A DNA stretch of 64,000 nucleotides from Kangiellaceae bacterium (GTDB taxonomy: Bacteria; Pseudomonadota; Gammaproteobacteria; Enterobacterales; Kangiellaceae): the NCBI GenBank assembly GCA_013373015.1, contig JABXIQ010000029.1:1-64000 (forward strand), written 5' to 3'. The first letter of the stretch is position 1; every line of letters begins with the position of its first letter. Of the stretch, positions 37,040 through 45,230 are shown piece after piece. The notes under the pieces were generated by a model, which worked only from the letters and a program-made list of their open reading frames with translations, did not search any database and was not told the DNA's origin. The position numbers and the translations under genes are program-made.

Positions 37040-38296
37040 ATGCACGATCTAGTCATTCTAGCCATTATTTGGATAAGCGTTTTTGTTGCCTCTTTTTTGG
37101 CGCATCATTCACGCTTAACTCCTGTTCTGTGGTATTTATTCTGCGGCTCTCTACTGGTTAACGTAGGCTGGCTTCCAGAAACCATGCCTGATTTTATCAT
37201 TAACTTTTCCGAACTTGGCATTATCATCATTATGTTTGCCTTAGGCTTTGAGGAAGACACCAGCAACTTTCTCAAGAGTGTAAAACGCAGTTGGGGGATC
37301 GCACTTTTCGGCGCTTTAGCACCTTTTGCTGTGGCCTACTCTGCCGCTTTATGGTTCTGGGGCGATGCCAATATGGCGTTACTATGCGGCTTAGCTATGA
37401 CTGCAACGGCTGTCTCTTTGACCATGGTGTCATTAAAAAGTGAAGGGTTAAGCAAAACCCCTGCCGCCACAGGCATTATGACTTCCGCTGTTATTGATGA
37501 TATTGCATCATTAGCTTTAGTTGCAATCATGGTGCCCGTAGCCACTGGACAGGCCACAGTCAGCATCGAAGGTATTGCACTAATTGTTGGCAAAGCAATA
37601 GGTTTCTTCTTAGTCGTCACCATTATTGGTGCTTGGCTATTTCCAGCTAGTTCAGGCTGGATCTCTAAAATTCCTTTCATCGGCAAGTTTAGTTTGCAAA
37701 AACTCTTAGCTATGGGACGGGGCGAATACACCATTTTGTCATTATTGTTGATTGCAGTATTGGTTGGTTTATTGGCTCATGAGTTTGGTTTCCACCCTGC
37801 GGTTGGTGCCTATATGGCTGGTTTGATCATTAAGCGCGAATACTTTGATTTTCATAAAGAAAAGGAAGTCGATTTCTACAAGCAAGCTCGTGAAATCATT
37901 GATAACGTAGCTTTTACTTGGATAGGGCCAGTCTTTTTTGTCACTCTTGGTACTAAGCTTATTTTTGAGTTTGACGTATTTATATCGATCTTACCGCAAG
38001 CTCTGATGTTATTTGTTGGTTTGTTTATTGGTCAGGTAGTTTCAGCATCATTAGCAGCAAAATATACGGGTAACTTTGATACACCTTCGAGTTTATTGAT
38101 CGGTTTTGGGATGTTAGGGCGTGCAGAATTAGCTTTCGTGGTGATGGACATAGCTTATGTGCAATATAAAGTCATGTCGCTACAAGCATTTTACACTTTA
38201 ATGCTTACAGCATTCTTATTAAACATCAGCGTACCACTAACCATCCGCTGGTGGAAAAGCAAATATCAACATATCCAAGCCGCGGATATGCAGTAA
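37040..38296 (+). CDS. Cation:proton antiporter (CPA2/Kef type)
   Basis: A 418-residue membrane protein with about 12 hydrophobic segments. Features of the CPA2 family are visible: ELGIIIIMFALGFEEDTSNFL, MTATAVSLTMVSLK, AVIDDIASLALVAIM (the two-Asp ion-binding region) and HPAVGAYMAGLIIK. There is no C-terminal TrkA/RCK domain, so it is probably a Na+(K+)/H+ antiporter, not a ligand-gated Kef channel. It lies just outside the right island repeat. A terminator follows at 38320-38344. Confidence 0.88.
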   Translation: MHDLVILAIIWISVFVASFLAHHSRLTPVLWYLFCGSLLVNVGWLPETMPDFIINFSELGIIIIMFALGFEEDTSNFLKSVKRSWGIALFGALAPFAVAYSAALWFWGDANMALLCGLAMTATAVSLTMVSLKSEGLSKTPAATGIMTSAVIDDIASLALVAIMVPVATGQATVSIEGIALIVGKAIGFFLVVTIIGAWLFPASSGWISKIPFIGKFSLQKLLAMGRGEYTILSLLLIAVLVGLLAHEFGFHPAVGAYMAGLIIKREYFDFHKEKEVDFYKQAREIIDNVAFTWIGPVFFVTLGTKLIFEFDVFISILPQALMLFVGLFIGQVVSASLAAKYTGNFDTPSSLLIGFGMLGRAELAFVVMDIAYVQYKVMSLQAFYTLMLTAFLLNISVPLTIRWWKSKYQHIQAADMQ

Positions 38297-38319
38297 TCAA
38301 TGGTTCGATAAAAGATCAA

Positions 38320-38344
38320 AAAAGCAGCCTATTGGCTGCTTTTT
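38320..38344 (+). terminator. Terminator of the antiporter gene
   Basis: AAAAGCAGCC and GGCTGCTTTT arms with a 4-nt loop, 24 bp after the stop codon. Confidence 0.8.
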
Positions 38345-38408
38345 ACTATCCAGTCTATGACTAACGGATTACTTAATTAAGATTTTTTGAGCTTATCTTC
38401 TCAAATTT

Positions 38409-38879
38409 TTAAGCTGCGTTTTCAGCTTTATGCTCAATCACATTATTTGATACTGATGAGCCTATCTCAATTTTTCTGGGCTTCATTGCCTCCGGAATTT
38501 CTTTGACCAAGTTAATGGTCAACAAACCATTGCTTAAATCAGCACTGGTCACTTCCACATAATCCGCTAAATTAAATTTTCTCTCAAACGCGCGATAAGC
38601 AATGCCTTGGTGTAAAAACTTACGCTCTTGTTGCTGTGGCGCTTTACGACCACGCACAGTTAACACACCTTTCTCAGTTTGAATATCTAATTCATTTTGC
38701 TCAAAACCCGCTACTGCAATGGTAATCGCATATTGGTTTTCATCAACCATTTCAATGTCGTAAGGTGGGTAGCCAGAGCCTGCAGTTTGTTCGCCGCGTA
38801 AGCTGCTATCTAATAAAGATGCCAAACGGTCAAAGCCTACACTACTACGGTATAAAGGGGTTAAATCGATTCTATTCAT
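38409..38879 (-). CDS. Small heat-shock protein Hsp20 (IbpA type)
   Basis: A 156-residue alpha-crystallin-type chaperone. The N-terminus MNRIDLTPLYRSSVGFDRLASLL and the ACD with motifs YAITIAVAGFEQNELDI, VRGRK and GLLTINLVKEIPEAMKPRKI are as in IbpA/IbpB. GGAGG lies 7 nt before the ATG, inside a possible thermosensing hairpin. The sigma32-type promoter at 38981-39008 and the leader structure fit a heat-inducible gene. Confidence 0.92.
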   Translation of the reverse strand: MNRIDLTPLYRSSVGFDRLASLLDSSLRGEQTAGSGYPPYDIEMVDENQYAITIAVAGFEQNELDIQTEKGVLTVRGRKAPQQQERKFLHQGIAYRAFERKFNLADYVEVTSADLSNGLLTINLVKEIPEAMKPRKIEIGSSVSNNVIEHKAENAA

Positions 38880-38884
38880 GGTAT

Positions 38885-38903
38885 ATCCTCCAAATGAAGC
38901 AAT
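38885..38903 (-). promoter_or_regulatory. Possible ROSE-like thermometer over the hsp20 ribosome site
   Basis: On the transcript, ATTGCT lies just before TGGAGGAT and can pair through A-U, U-A, U-G, G-G, a bulged C and U-A, the arrangement of the ROSE element in which UYGCU masks the AGGA site. It ends 5 nt before the ATG. The fold was worked out by eye. Confidence 0.45.
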
Positions 38904-38980
38904 ATTAATTTAAGTTGTTTTTTAACTTTTCACTAAGTTAACTAAGCGTTACTCTCTCAGAGACCTAACGCTCATAACTT

Positions 38981-39008
38981 ATTTGGGGATAGCCAAAAGT
39001 TTTTCAAG
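38981..39008 (-). promoter_or_regulatory. Sigma32 (heat-shock) promoter of hsp20
   Basis: CTTGAAA (39008-39002) and CCCCAAAT (38988-38981) with a 13-bp spacer match the CTTGAAA/CCCCATNT consensus. The resulting leader is about 95 nt and also contains a GCGTTA...TAACGC hairpin (near 38946-38972). Confidence 0.75.
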
Positions 39009-39042
39009 GATTATTGAGCAGATTTTTAATTAGACTTTACAG

Positions 39043-39819
39043 TTAAGCTTTTATTGCTAGACGCTTCAAGACATGACCCACAGCGAAATTACCGAACGTA
39101 GCTGTAATATGAGTTACTGAACCCATACCAACATCGCAGGCCATTCGTAATGCTCGCTCAGAGTCAGGTTTGGCTTGGGTAATAGTTCCATCAGGCATAG
39201 GGAACACGGCTTGCTCGGAGGAATAAACACAAGGGATTTGATATTTACGCTTTGGATTACGCGAAAAATTATAATCATAACGCAAAATTGAACGTGTTTT
39301 GGCTAATAAGGGATCATTAAAGGTTTTGGTAATATCAGCTATTTGAATTTGTGTGGCATCAATTTTCCCACCAGCACCGCCAATACATATAACTGAGATT
39401 TTATTGCTTTTACAATGACGTATTAATGCGGCTTTGCTGCGTGCACTATCTATCGCATCAATCACATAATCAAAATTTTTATCAATATAATCGCTGGTAT
39501 TTTCTGGTTTAAGTAAGTCTTCAATGATATGTAATTGACACTCTGGATTAATATTGGCAATCCGCGTTTTAAGCACATCTGCTTTTCCTTGCCCAATAGT
39601 TTCTGTAAGTGCTACCAATTGTCTATTAATATTGGTTTCACTGACTTCATCAGGATCGATTAATGTAATTTGTCCAATGCCTGAGCGGGCTAATGACTCT
39701 ACCACCCAAGAACCCACACCGCCAACGCCGATCACACAAACGTGACTTTGTCTAAATTTATCGAGGGCTTTTTGGCCATATAAACGCGCAATACCACCAA
39801 AACGTAGCTCAAAAGACAT
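39043..39819 (-). CDS. tcdA: tRNA threonylcarbamoyladenosine dehydratase TcdA (CsdL)
   Basis: A ThiF/E1-like enzyme of about 258 residues that cyclises t6A37 to ct6A in tRNAs using ATP. The nucleotide-binding GVGGVGSWVVESLARSGIG, the LIDPDEVSETNINRQ loop and DAIDSARSKAALI are characteristic. I start at ATG 39819 (MSFELRFGGIARLYG); the open frame reaches 39864 but the added residues are not family-like. No clear ribosome site supports either. Convergent organisation with hsp20 is absent: both are on the minus strand but have separate promoters. Confidence 0.9.
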   Translation of the reverse strand: MSFELRFGGIARLYGQKALDKFRQSHVCVIGVGGVGSWVVESLARSGIGQITLIDPDEVSETNINRQLVALTETIGQGKADVLKTRIANINPECQLHIIEDLLKPENTSDYIDKNFDYVIDAIDSARSKAALIRHCKSNKISVICIGGAGGKIDATQIQIADITKTFNDPLLAKTRSILRYDYNFSRNPKRKYQIPCVYSSEQAVFPMPDGTITQAKPDSERALRMACDVGMGSVTHITATFGNFAVGHVLKRLAIKA

Positions 39820-39942
39820 ATTCAAAACAGAGTAATTTACAATGCGCTGCATTATAACAAGCAACTTGTGATTGCCCTATTCTTTTATACGTCTACTTAT
39901 TGCCCTATTACAAGACTTGCGCTCAAAAGAACACGATTTACA

Positions 39943-40221
39943 CTAAAGTGTTAAATATGATTTGGAGTAAATAGAGTTTTGTTGTTGAACCGAATCCAGA
40001 CCCAGCTTTTGCAGCAAACTCAACCAACCTCTTGCAGAGTATTGTTGTGAGCCAAAAACAAAATCGCTAGCAAGCATTCGATAATCAGCTATTTTCATTC
40101 GACAGTGTTGACAAATTTCTTGATGTTTATCAACTATCTCTAACTGTTCTACCCCTGTTTTTTGCCCTGTTTTATAATTACTAATTGCATATTCAATTAG
40201 CTCGTTATCCTTTGGGTGCAT
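39943..40221 (-). CDS. Soluble zinc-finger anti-sigma factor candidate
   Basis: A 92-residue protein with the zf-HC2 motif His33-x3-Cys37-x2-Cys40 (KHQEICQHCRMKI), as in ZAS anti-sigma factors. There is no membrane segment, so it would act in the cytoplasm. It lies 32 bp after the ECF sigma gene on the same strand, the classic arrangement of a sigma/anti-sigma operon. The C-terminal 40 residues are of unknown function. Confidence 0.65.
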   Translation of the reverse strand: MHPKDNELIEYAISNYKTGQKTGVEQLEIVDKHQEICQHCRMKIADYRMLASDFVFGSQQYSARGWLSLLQKLGLDSVQQQNSIYSKSYLTL

Positions 40222-40253
40222 TCATATCTCCTCCGCTCATAAGCGGTTGTTTT

Positions 40254-41024
40254 TCACTGTGTAATACTCTCACCATAAAACACATCTTCTTCAGCATAGT
40301 TAACTTTGACTCTTGCTTTGCTAGTCATTTTTATTAATTTTTGTTTTGATATCGCTGTACGTTTAGCGTCATCGCAAATCCGTTGCTTGGTTTTAATTTG
40401 TCTCAATTGTTCAAAACTCCTAGATACAATTGACTTACTAAAACTTTCGCTTTTATTGAACAATTGAGCGATCTCCTGATGGCTATACCCTTCTACGACA
40501 AATAACCAGACAATAAGTCGCGACTTTTTCGATAAATGAGAAAGATAATACTGGGTTAAATCTACATGCTCATACTCCATGGCAGGGGAGCATCCGTGCT
40601 TATCAGCATAATTCTCATACGAGTTGCTGCTATTGTCTTCCTGGTTGCCATGCAAACTGCCACGGAGAGAGGGCTCGTTGATACTCTTTTCATTACGATA
40701 AGAGGATTTTTTCAAGTAATTCAATGTCTTATTAACGGTGATCCGCCTGATCCATGCTCCAATTAAGGCTTTATGCTTTAGAGTACGAGCTTTGTTAAAA
40801 ACTTCAATAAACACTTCTTGAGTGATGTCTTCCGCCACATGAAAGTTATTACTGATCCGAAAGGATAAGTTAAACACTGCATTTTGATATTCAAAAAAGC
40901 ATCGCTTAAAGGCTTTTAAATCACCAGATTGTAAGCGCGAAACCTCTTCTCTCGATAACTTGGCCGAGAATGCACCTTGATAATTCGAACTGTCGATAGT
41001 TCTTGAGGTTTCTTGTATGCCCAT
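40254..41024 (-). CDS. ECF-type RNA polymerase sigma factor
   Basis: A 256-residue sigma-70-like factor. Region 2 (about 45-105, FNLSFRISNNFHVAEDITQEVF and WIRRITVNKTLNYLKK) binds core and the -10 element; region 4 (about 155-210, YYLSHLSKKSRLIVWLFVVEGYSHQEIA) has the helix-turn-helix. The linker between them is longer than usual and contains a Ser/Asn-rich stretch, and there is a 45-residue C-terminal extension. It shares an operon with the candidate anti-sigma factor downstream. The regulon is unknown. Confidence 0.85.
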   Translation of the reverse strand: MGIQETSRTIDSSNYQGAFSAKLSREEVSRLQSGDLKAFKRCFFEYQNAVFNLSFRISNNFHVAEDITQEVFIEVFNKARTLKHKALIGAWIRRITVNKTLNYLKKSSYRNEKSINEPSLRGSLHGNQEDNSSNSYENYADKHGCSPAMEYEHVDLTQYYLSHLSKKSRLIVWLFVVEGYSHQEIAQLFNKSESFSKSIVSRSFEQLRQIKTKQRICDDAKRTAISKQKLIKMTSKARVKVNYAEEDVFYGESITQ

Positions 41025-41206
41025 ATCTGGTTAGACCACATCAGTTGTAAAAAGGTCGCAATAGACAACAAATTGCAATAAAAGTGATTGATTTGGCAGT
41101 TTTTGACTAAAAAAACATCAAAACACTAATTATTAGACGCTTGAGCTCTGTTTTTTGATACGAAAATCCTTAAAATACGCGCTATCTATTTAGTTAAGGA
41201 ATATTC

Positions 41207-41971
41207 ATGAATACTTTAAGATTTTTAGCAGCGACAGCTTTATTGACCGTATCATCAATAGCTAGCGCAGATTTTATCGGCATTTATGCTGGTGCAAACA
41301 AATGGAACTATGACGCTGATGGTGACGTACGCTCTGTTGGCGGCGATGTAGATCTTAACAACGATCTAGGTTGGAGTGATGGCGATGACAATGTTTATTA
41401 TGTAGCATTCGAACATCCAGTTCCATTTTTGCCAAATGTTCGAATACAGCAAAATAACCTCAAAGGTTCTGCTAATGGTGTAGCTAGCCAAAACTTTACC
41501 TTCGGTAGCGTTAATTTCACCACTGGTAACGGCACTATCACCAATTATGACTTTAGCAACACCGATTACACGCTTTATTATGAAGTTTTGGATAACTGGG
41601 TAAATCTAGACTTAGGTATTACCGGCAAGCAATTTGATGGTGGTTTCGCGCTTACTAGCACAAGCTCAGGCAACCTTCCTGTAATTACTAGCGAAAACTT
41701 AAACCTTTCTGGAGTGGTTCCAATGCTTTATGGTAAAGCTCAGTTTGACCTACCATTCACAGGCTGGAGCGCTGGTGCAACTATGAATATTGGCCAGACA
41801 ACTGATGATAAAATGACTGACTCAACTTTATACATTTCTTACGAAGGTGACTCAGGTTTTGGTTTTGAAGTTGGCTATCGTAACTTCACCATTGAATTTG
41901 ACGATTTTGATGCTTTATCAAGTGACATGACCATTGACGGCTTTTATGCAGGATTGAACTTCCATTTCTAA
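41207..41971 (+). CDS. TIGR04219-family outer-membrane beta-barrel protein
   Basis: A 254-residue protein with a signal peptide ending SIASADFIG. The mature part is a small beta-barrel: alternating patterns such as GIYAGANKWNYDADGDVRS, VYYVAFEHPVPFLPNVRIQ and a final strand MTIDGFYAGLNFHF with a C-terminal Phe. I recognise the TIGR04219 pattern, a family found in marine gammaproteobacteria with unknown function. A bidirectional terminator separates it from the convergent ampG gene. Confidence 0.85.
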   Translation: MNTLRFLAATALLTVSSIASADFIGIYAGANKWNYDADGDVRSVGGDVDLNNDLGWSDGDDNVYYVAFEHPVPFLPNVRIQQNNLKGSANGVASQNFTFGSVNFTTGNGTITNYDFSNTDYTLYYEVLDNWVNLDLGITGKQFDGGFALTSTSSGNLPVITSENLNLSGVVPMLYGKAQFDLPFTGWSAGATMNIGQTTDDKMTDSTLYISYEGDSGFGFEVGYRNFTIEFDDFDALSSDMTIDGFYAGLNFHF

Positions 41972-41996
41972 ATACCAATTATCTAAGTCATAATAG

Positions 41997-42020
41997 AAAA
42001 GGAGCTACTCAGCTCCTTTT
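41997..42020. terminator. Bidirectional terminator between OMP and ampG genes
   Basis: AAAAGGAGCT and AGCTCCTTTT arms with a 4-nt loop. A-rich and T-rich flanks suit both directions. Confidence 0.85.
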
Positions 42021-43378
42021 TCTTGCTTAGAAGATTCATCCTCAAAGTTTCCATTCCATGGAGCTACCCAAATAAGCATTAGCATTCCAGGAATTGCGGC
42101 GAAAAAACTAAAATAAAAGTAATTTTCCCAACCAAAGCCGTCTATCGGAATATGAAATAACTTAAAAGCTGCATGTAGCCATGAAGCGCTATCTTCATCC
42201 AGTCCTTCAACCAAGAAGCCAGAAGAGGCGCTTGCAAGAACTCTTGGTAAAGTCGCTAAAGTTGAAAGTAAGGCAAATTGAGTTGCGGTAAATTGTTTGT
42301 TCGAAATCTTCGCCATGAAAGCTAACAATGCGACTGTTCCCAAACCTACGCCAATATATTCAAAACTAACAACCCAGAACATTGTAGTAAGATCATTTCC
42401 TGTTCTCGCTAAATAGGCAAAACCTAAAATAGAAAATATCTGAACAATGCCAAATATCCATAAAGCCCTATAAATTCCAAGTGATTTCATCCAAAAACCA
42501 CCAAGTATCGAACCAGCAACTGAAGCCCATAACCCCGCTGCTTTAGAAACAGTGCCTATTTGAGTCTTTGTAAAGCCCAAATCCAAATAGAATGGCGTTG
42601 ATAGAGCTACTGCAAAGTTGTCTCCCAACTTATAAAAGAACAAAAAGGCCAGAATAACAAGCGCAGGCTTCCAGCCCTTTCGTTTAAAAAACTCTGAGAA
42701 AGCCCCAACAGTTGCTTCTTTAAGACTTACCGGTATTTTATAAACCTGCTTTGGTTCGGGTATAAATATTGTAATAAATGCTGCTAATATCATAAACCCT
42801 GCCAAAACCCAGTGCACGTACCCCCACGGAATATGATCAGCCAAAGTTAAGCCAAGGGTAACTGGGATCAGTACAGATAATCGATATGCATTAACATGAA
42901 ACGCAGCACCTAAGCCCAACTCTTTGTCTGGCAAAATCTCACTACGATAAGCATCAATTACTATATCTTGACTTGCACTAAAAAAAGCAATTAAAACCGC
43001 TACAACGACAATGGAACTAAGTGATGAGCTAATATCAAAGAAACTTAGGCTTACTAGCAAAACTGCAATTATTATTTGTATGATAAAAAGCCAACCTTTT
43101 CGCCTACCCAAAAATGGTAATACGAAGCGGTCCATTGCTGGTGCCCAAACAAACTTCCAAACATAGGGCAGCTGTATAAATGCTATTAAACCAATAGTTT
43201 TTAAGTCGATTCCTTCATCTCTAAACCACGCAGGCATATATTGAAATAACACATAAAGAGGCATCCCAGAAGCAATACCTGCAAAAATACAGGTTAATAA
43301 ACGAACAACCATATCTCTTTCGTTTTGCCACAAATGCTTTATCAGCTGTATCAGCTTTATTAATTTATTGATATTCAT
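42005..43378 (-). CDS. ampG: AmpG-type muropeptide MFS permease
   Basis: A 457-residue, about 12-segment major facilitator protein. The N-terminal region (MPLYVLFQYMPAWFRDEGIDLKTIGLIAFIQLPYVWKFVWAPAMDRF) and ATQFALLSTLATLPR are typical of AmpG, which imports GlcNAc-anhydroMurNAc peptides for cell-wall recycling and links to beta-lactamase induction. Length is a little under E. coli AmpG (491). It is monocistronic here. Confidence 0.87.
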   Translation of the reverse strand: MNINKLIKLIQLIKHLWQNERDMVVRLLTCIFAGIASGMPLYVLFQYMPAWFRDEGIDLKTIGLIAFIQLPYVWKFVWAPAMDRFVLPFLGRRKGWLFIIQIIIAVLLVSLSFFDISSSLSSIVVVAVLIAFFSASQDIVIDAYRSEILPDKELGLGAAFHVNAYRLSVLIPVTLGLTLADHIPWGYVHWVLAGFMILAAFITIFIPEPKQVYKIPVSLKEATVGAFSEFFKRKGWKPALVILAFLFFYKLGDNFAVALSTPFYLDLGFTKTQIGTVSKAAGLWASVAGSILGGFWMKSLGIYRALWIFGIVQIFSILGFAYLARTGNDLTTMFWVVSFEYIGVGLGTVALLAFMAKISNKQFTATQFALLSTLATLPRVLASASSGFLVEGLDEDSASWLHAAFKLFHIPIDGFGWENYFYFSFFAAIPGMLMLIWVAPWNGNFEDESSKQEKGAE

Positions 43379-43422
43379 TTATAAAGGTTATATGTTTTAT
43401 CTATTAGGTTATTTTGGTGATA

Positions 43423-44709
43423 ATGATTTTGACAAAGTATATTGCCATACTTGGCGCTGGCTCCATTGGCCAACTACTTGCTCATAAATTAACTGATGCA
43501 TCGGTTGATTGCCAGCTTATTGTGCGTGATATTGATAATTACTCACAATCCAAATGGATTTTACATAGCAATGAGGCCGATATTGAGCACAAACTCCTAT
43601 TATCGCAAATTGATGCAACCGATAGAATTACCACCTTATTTATTTGTGTCAAAGCTCCGCAATTAGAGTCTGCGCTTGAATCAATAAAACATAGGCTTGA
43701 TCATAATAGCCAGCTTGTGTTTTTTCAAAACGGTATGGGGCATGAACGCCTTGCACATCGCTATGTTGAGGCAGAGCAAATATTTTTTGCCAGTAACACA
43801 CATGGCGCTTATCGAGCTATATCTGATAATCAGCAGAAAATTTTTTTTGCCGGCAAAGGAGCTATAGACTTCGGCTCTTATGCAAATTTAAGTCAGCCTG
43901 AGTGGTTTCACGATCGATTACAACAAGCTCTAGCTGCTAAATGGAGTGACGATATTGAAAACGTATTATGGCGAAAATTATTAGTTAATGCGGTCATCAA
44001 TCCATTAACAGCTATTCATCAATGTAAAAATGGTCAGCTCTTGGATGAAGATAAAAAACTAAGTTTACTCAGTTTAATCGAAGAAAATAAACAGTTTGCT
44101 CAATCAATACATCTGCCTTTTGCCGATCAATTAAAAGATATTGTGTTATCGGTAATAGAAAAAACTGCGAATAATTATTCCTCCATGTTTCAAGATACTC
44201 AAGCGAATAAAATCACCGAAATCAACGCCATCAATGGCTTTTTATTAGATAAAATGCAAGCAAATAGCTTTCATGCTCCACATAATTGGAATCTTTGGAG
44301 CAAATTCCATATTCAATTTCCGCCACTGAAGCAAATAGCTTTAGCTAAAGCACAAACCTTTGATGAGTTGCAATACTATGTCACGCAACAAAAAGGTACA
44401 GAAAGGCCATTTACTGGGCAATATTATCAGCATCAAGAGCAAGGTTCTTATTTATGTGTATGTTGTGATAACTTACTTTTTACTGAAGAAGAAAAGTTTG
44501 ATTCAGGCTGTGGCTGGCCAAGTTTTGATCGCGCTCGTAATCACAAAGCTATCGCTTACAAGATGGATTACAGCCATAATATGCAGCGTATTGAAATTTT
44601 ATGCGCCCAATGTAGTGCGCATCTTGGGCATGTTTTTGATGATGGCCCCACGGATACTGGACAACGATTTTGCGTCAACTCAGTTAGTCTTAATTTCAAA
44701 AAACACTAA
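43423..44709 (+). CDS. Fusion: 2-dehydropantoate 2-reductase (PanE) + methionine-(R)-sulfoxide reductase (MsrB)
   Basis: One uninterrupted frame of about 428 residues. Residues 1-about 305 are PanE: NADPH motif AILGAGSIGQLL, the lysine in WRKLLVNAVINPLTAIHQC and the Glu in NKITEINAINGFLL. Residues from about 310 are MsrB: YVTQQKGTERPFTG, zinc CVCC and CAQC, SGCGWPSF and catalytic Cys in QRFCVNSVS. Both active sites look complete. Start ATG 43423; GTG 43417 and TTG 43414 are in frame and better spaced from AGG at 43406. The fusion joins pantothenate synthesis to oxidised-methionine repair. Confidence 0.9.
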   Translation: MILTKYIAILGAGSIGQLLAHKLTDASVDCQLIVRDIDNYSQSKWILHSNEADIEHKLLLSQIDATDRITTLFICVKAPQLESALESIKHRLDHNSQLVFFQNGMGHERLAHRYVEAEQIFFASNTHGAYRAISDNQQKIFFAGKGAIDFGSYANLSQPEWFHDRLQQALAAKWSDDIENVLWRKLLVNAVINPLTAIHQCKNGQLLDEDKKLSLLSLIEENKQFAQSIHLPFADQLKDIVLSVIEKTANNYSSMFQDTQANKITEINAINGFLLDKMQANSFHAPHNWNLWSKFHIQFPPLKQIALAKAQTFDELQYYVTQQKGTERPFTGQYYQHQEQGSYLCVCCDNLLFTEEEKFDSGCGWPSFDRARNHKAIAYKMDYSHNMQRIEILCAQCSAHLGHVFDDGPTDTGQRFCVNSVSLNFKKH

Positions 44710-44733
44710 AACCGAATATCATCAGGACTCGTT

Positions 44734-45225
44734 ATGAATTACATATCTGTTATTATCAGCTTAATGTTACTATCACTAAGCGCTTGTGCGACATCGCAAA
44801 CTCCAGAAAAAACTATAAGTAATGACGCTATGGGCGATATAAGCGTTGTAACACTTAAGCAAGATTATCCTGGTTTTTTCCATCATGATGACTTTCAAGA
44901 GCAGCAAACCGTTATAGATAAACTGGCTAATATTCAAGTCCCATTTACTATAACGACTTACTTTGGAACCTGGTGTCATGATAGTAAGCGTGAAGTTCCT
45001 CGATTATTACAACTCTTAGAAAAAGCCAATAACCATAATATTTCGCACACACTAATTGCTTTAGATCTGAGTAAAACAGAACCTGATGGTCGCGCGAAAC
45101 TTAATGGTATTACCAACACGCCTACCTTTGTTGTAATAAAAGATGGACAGGAAATTGGCCGTATCAAAGAAAAACCTGAAGCTACATTAGGCCAAGATAT
45201 CTTAGCTATTTTAGAGAGTCAGTAA
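44734..45225 (+). CDS. Thioredoxin-like lipoprotein with a CxxS active site
   Basis: A 163-residue protein whose signal peptide ends at the lipobox LSAC (Cys18). The thioredoxin fold follows (FTITTYFGTWCHDSKREVPR; TPTFVVIKDGQEIGRI). The active site is WCHDS, Cys81-x-x-Ser84, so the resolving Cys is missing; only a mixed-disulfide or chaperone-type role is possible by this site. The gene lies 25 bp after panE-msrB on the same strand, a suggestive link to MsrB chemistry, although MsrB works in the cytoplasm and this protein outside it. Confidence 0.8.
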   Translation: MNYISVIISLMLLSLSACATSQTPEKTISNDAMGDISVVTLKQDYPGFFHHDDFQEQQTVIDKLANIQVPFTITTYFGTWCHDSKREVPRLLQLLEKANNHNISHTLIALDLSKTEPDGRAKLNGITNTPTFVVIKDGQEIGRIKEKPEATLGQDILAILESQ

Positions 45226-45230
45226 TACTT

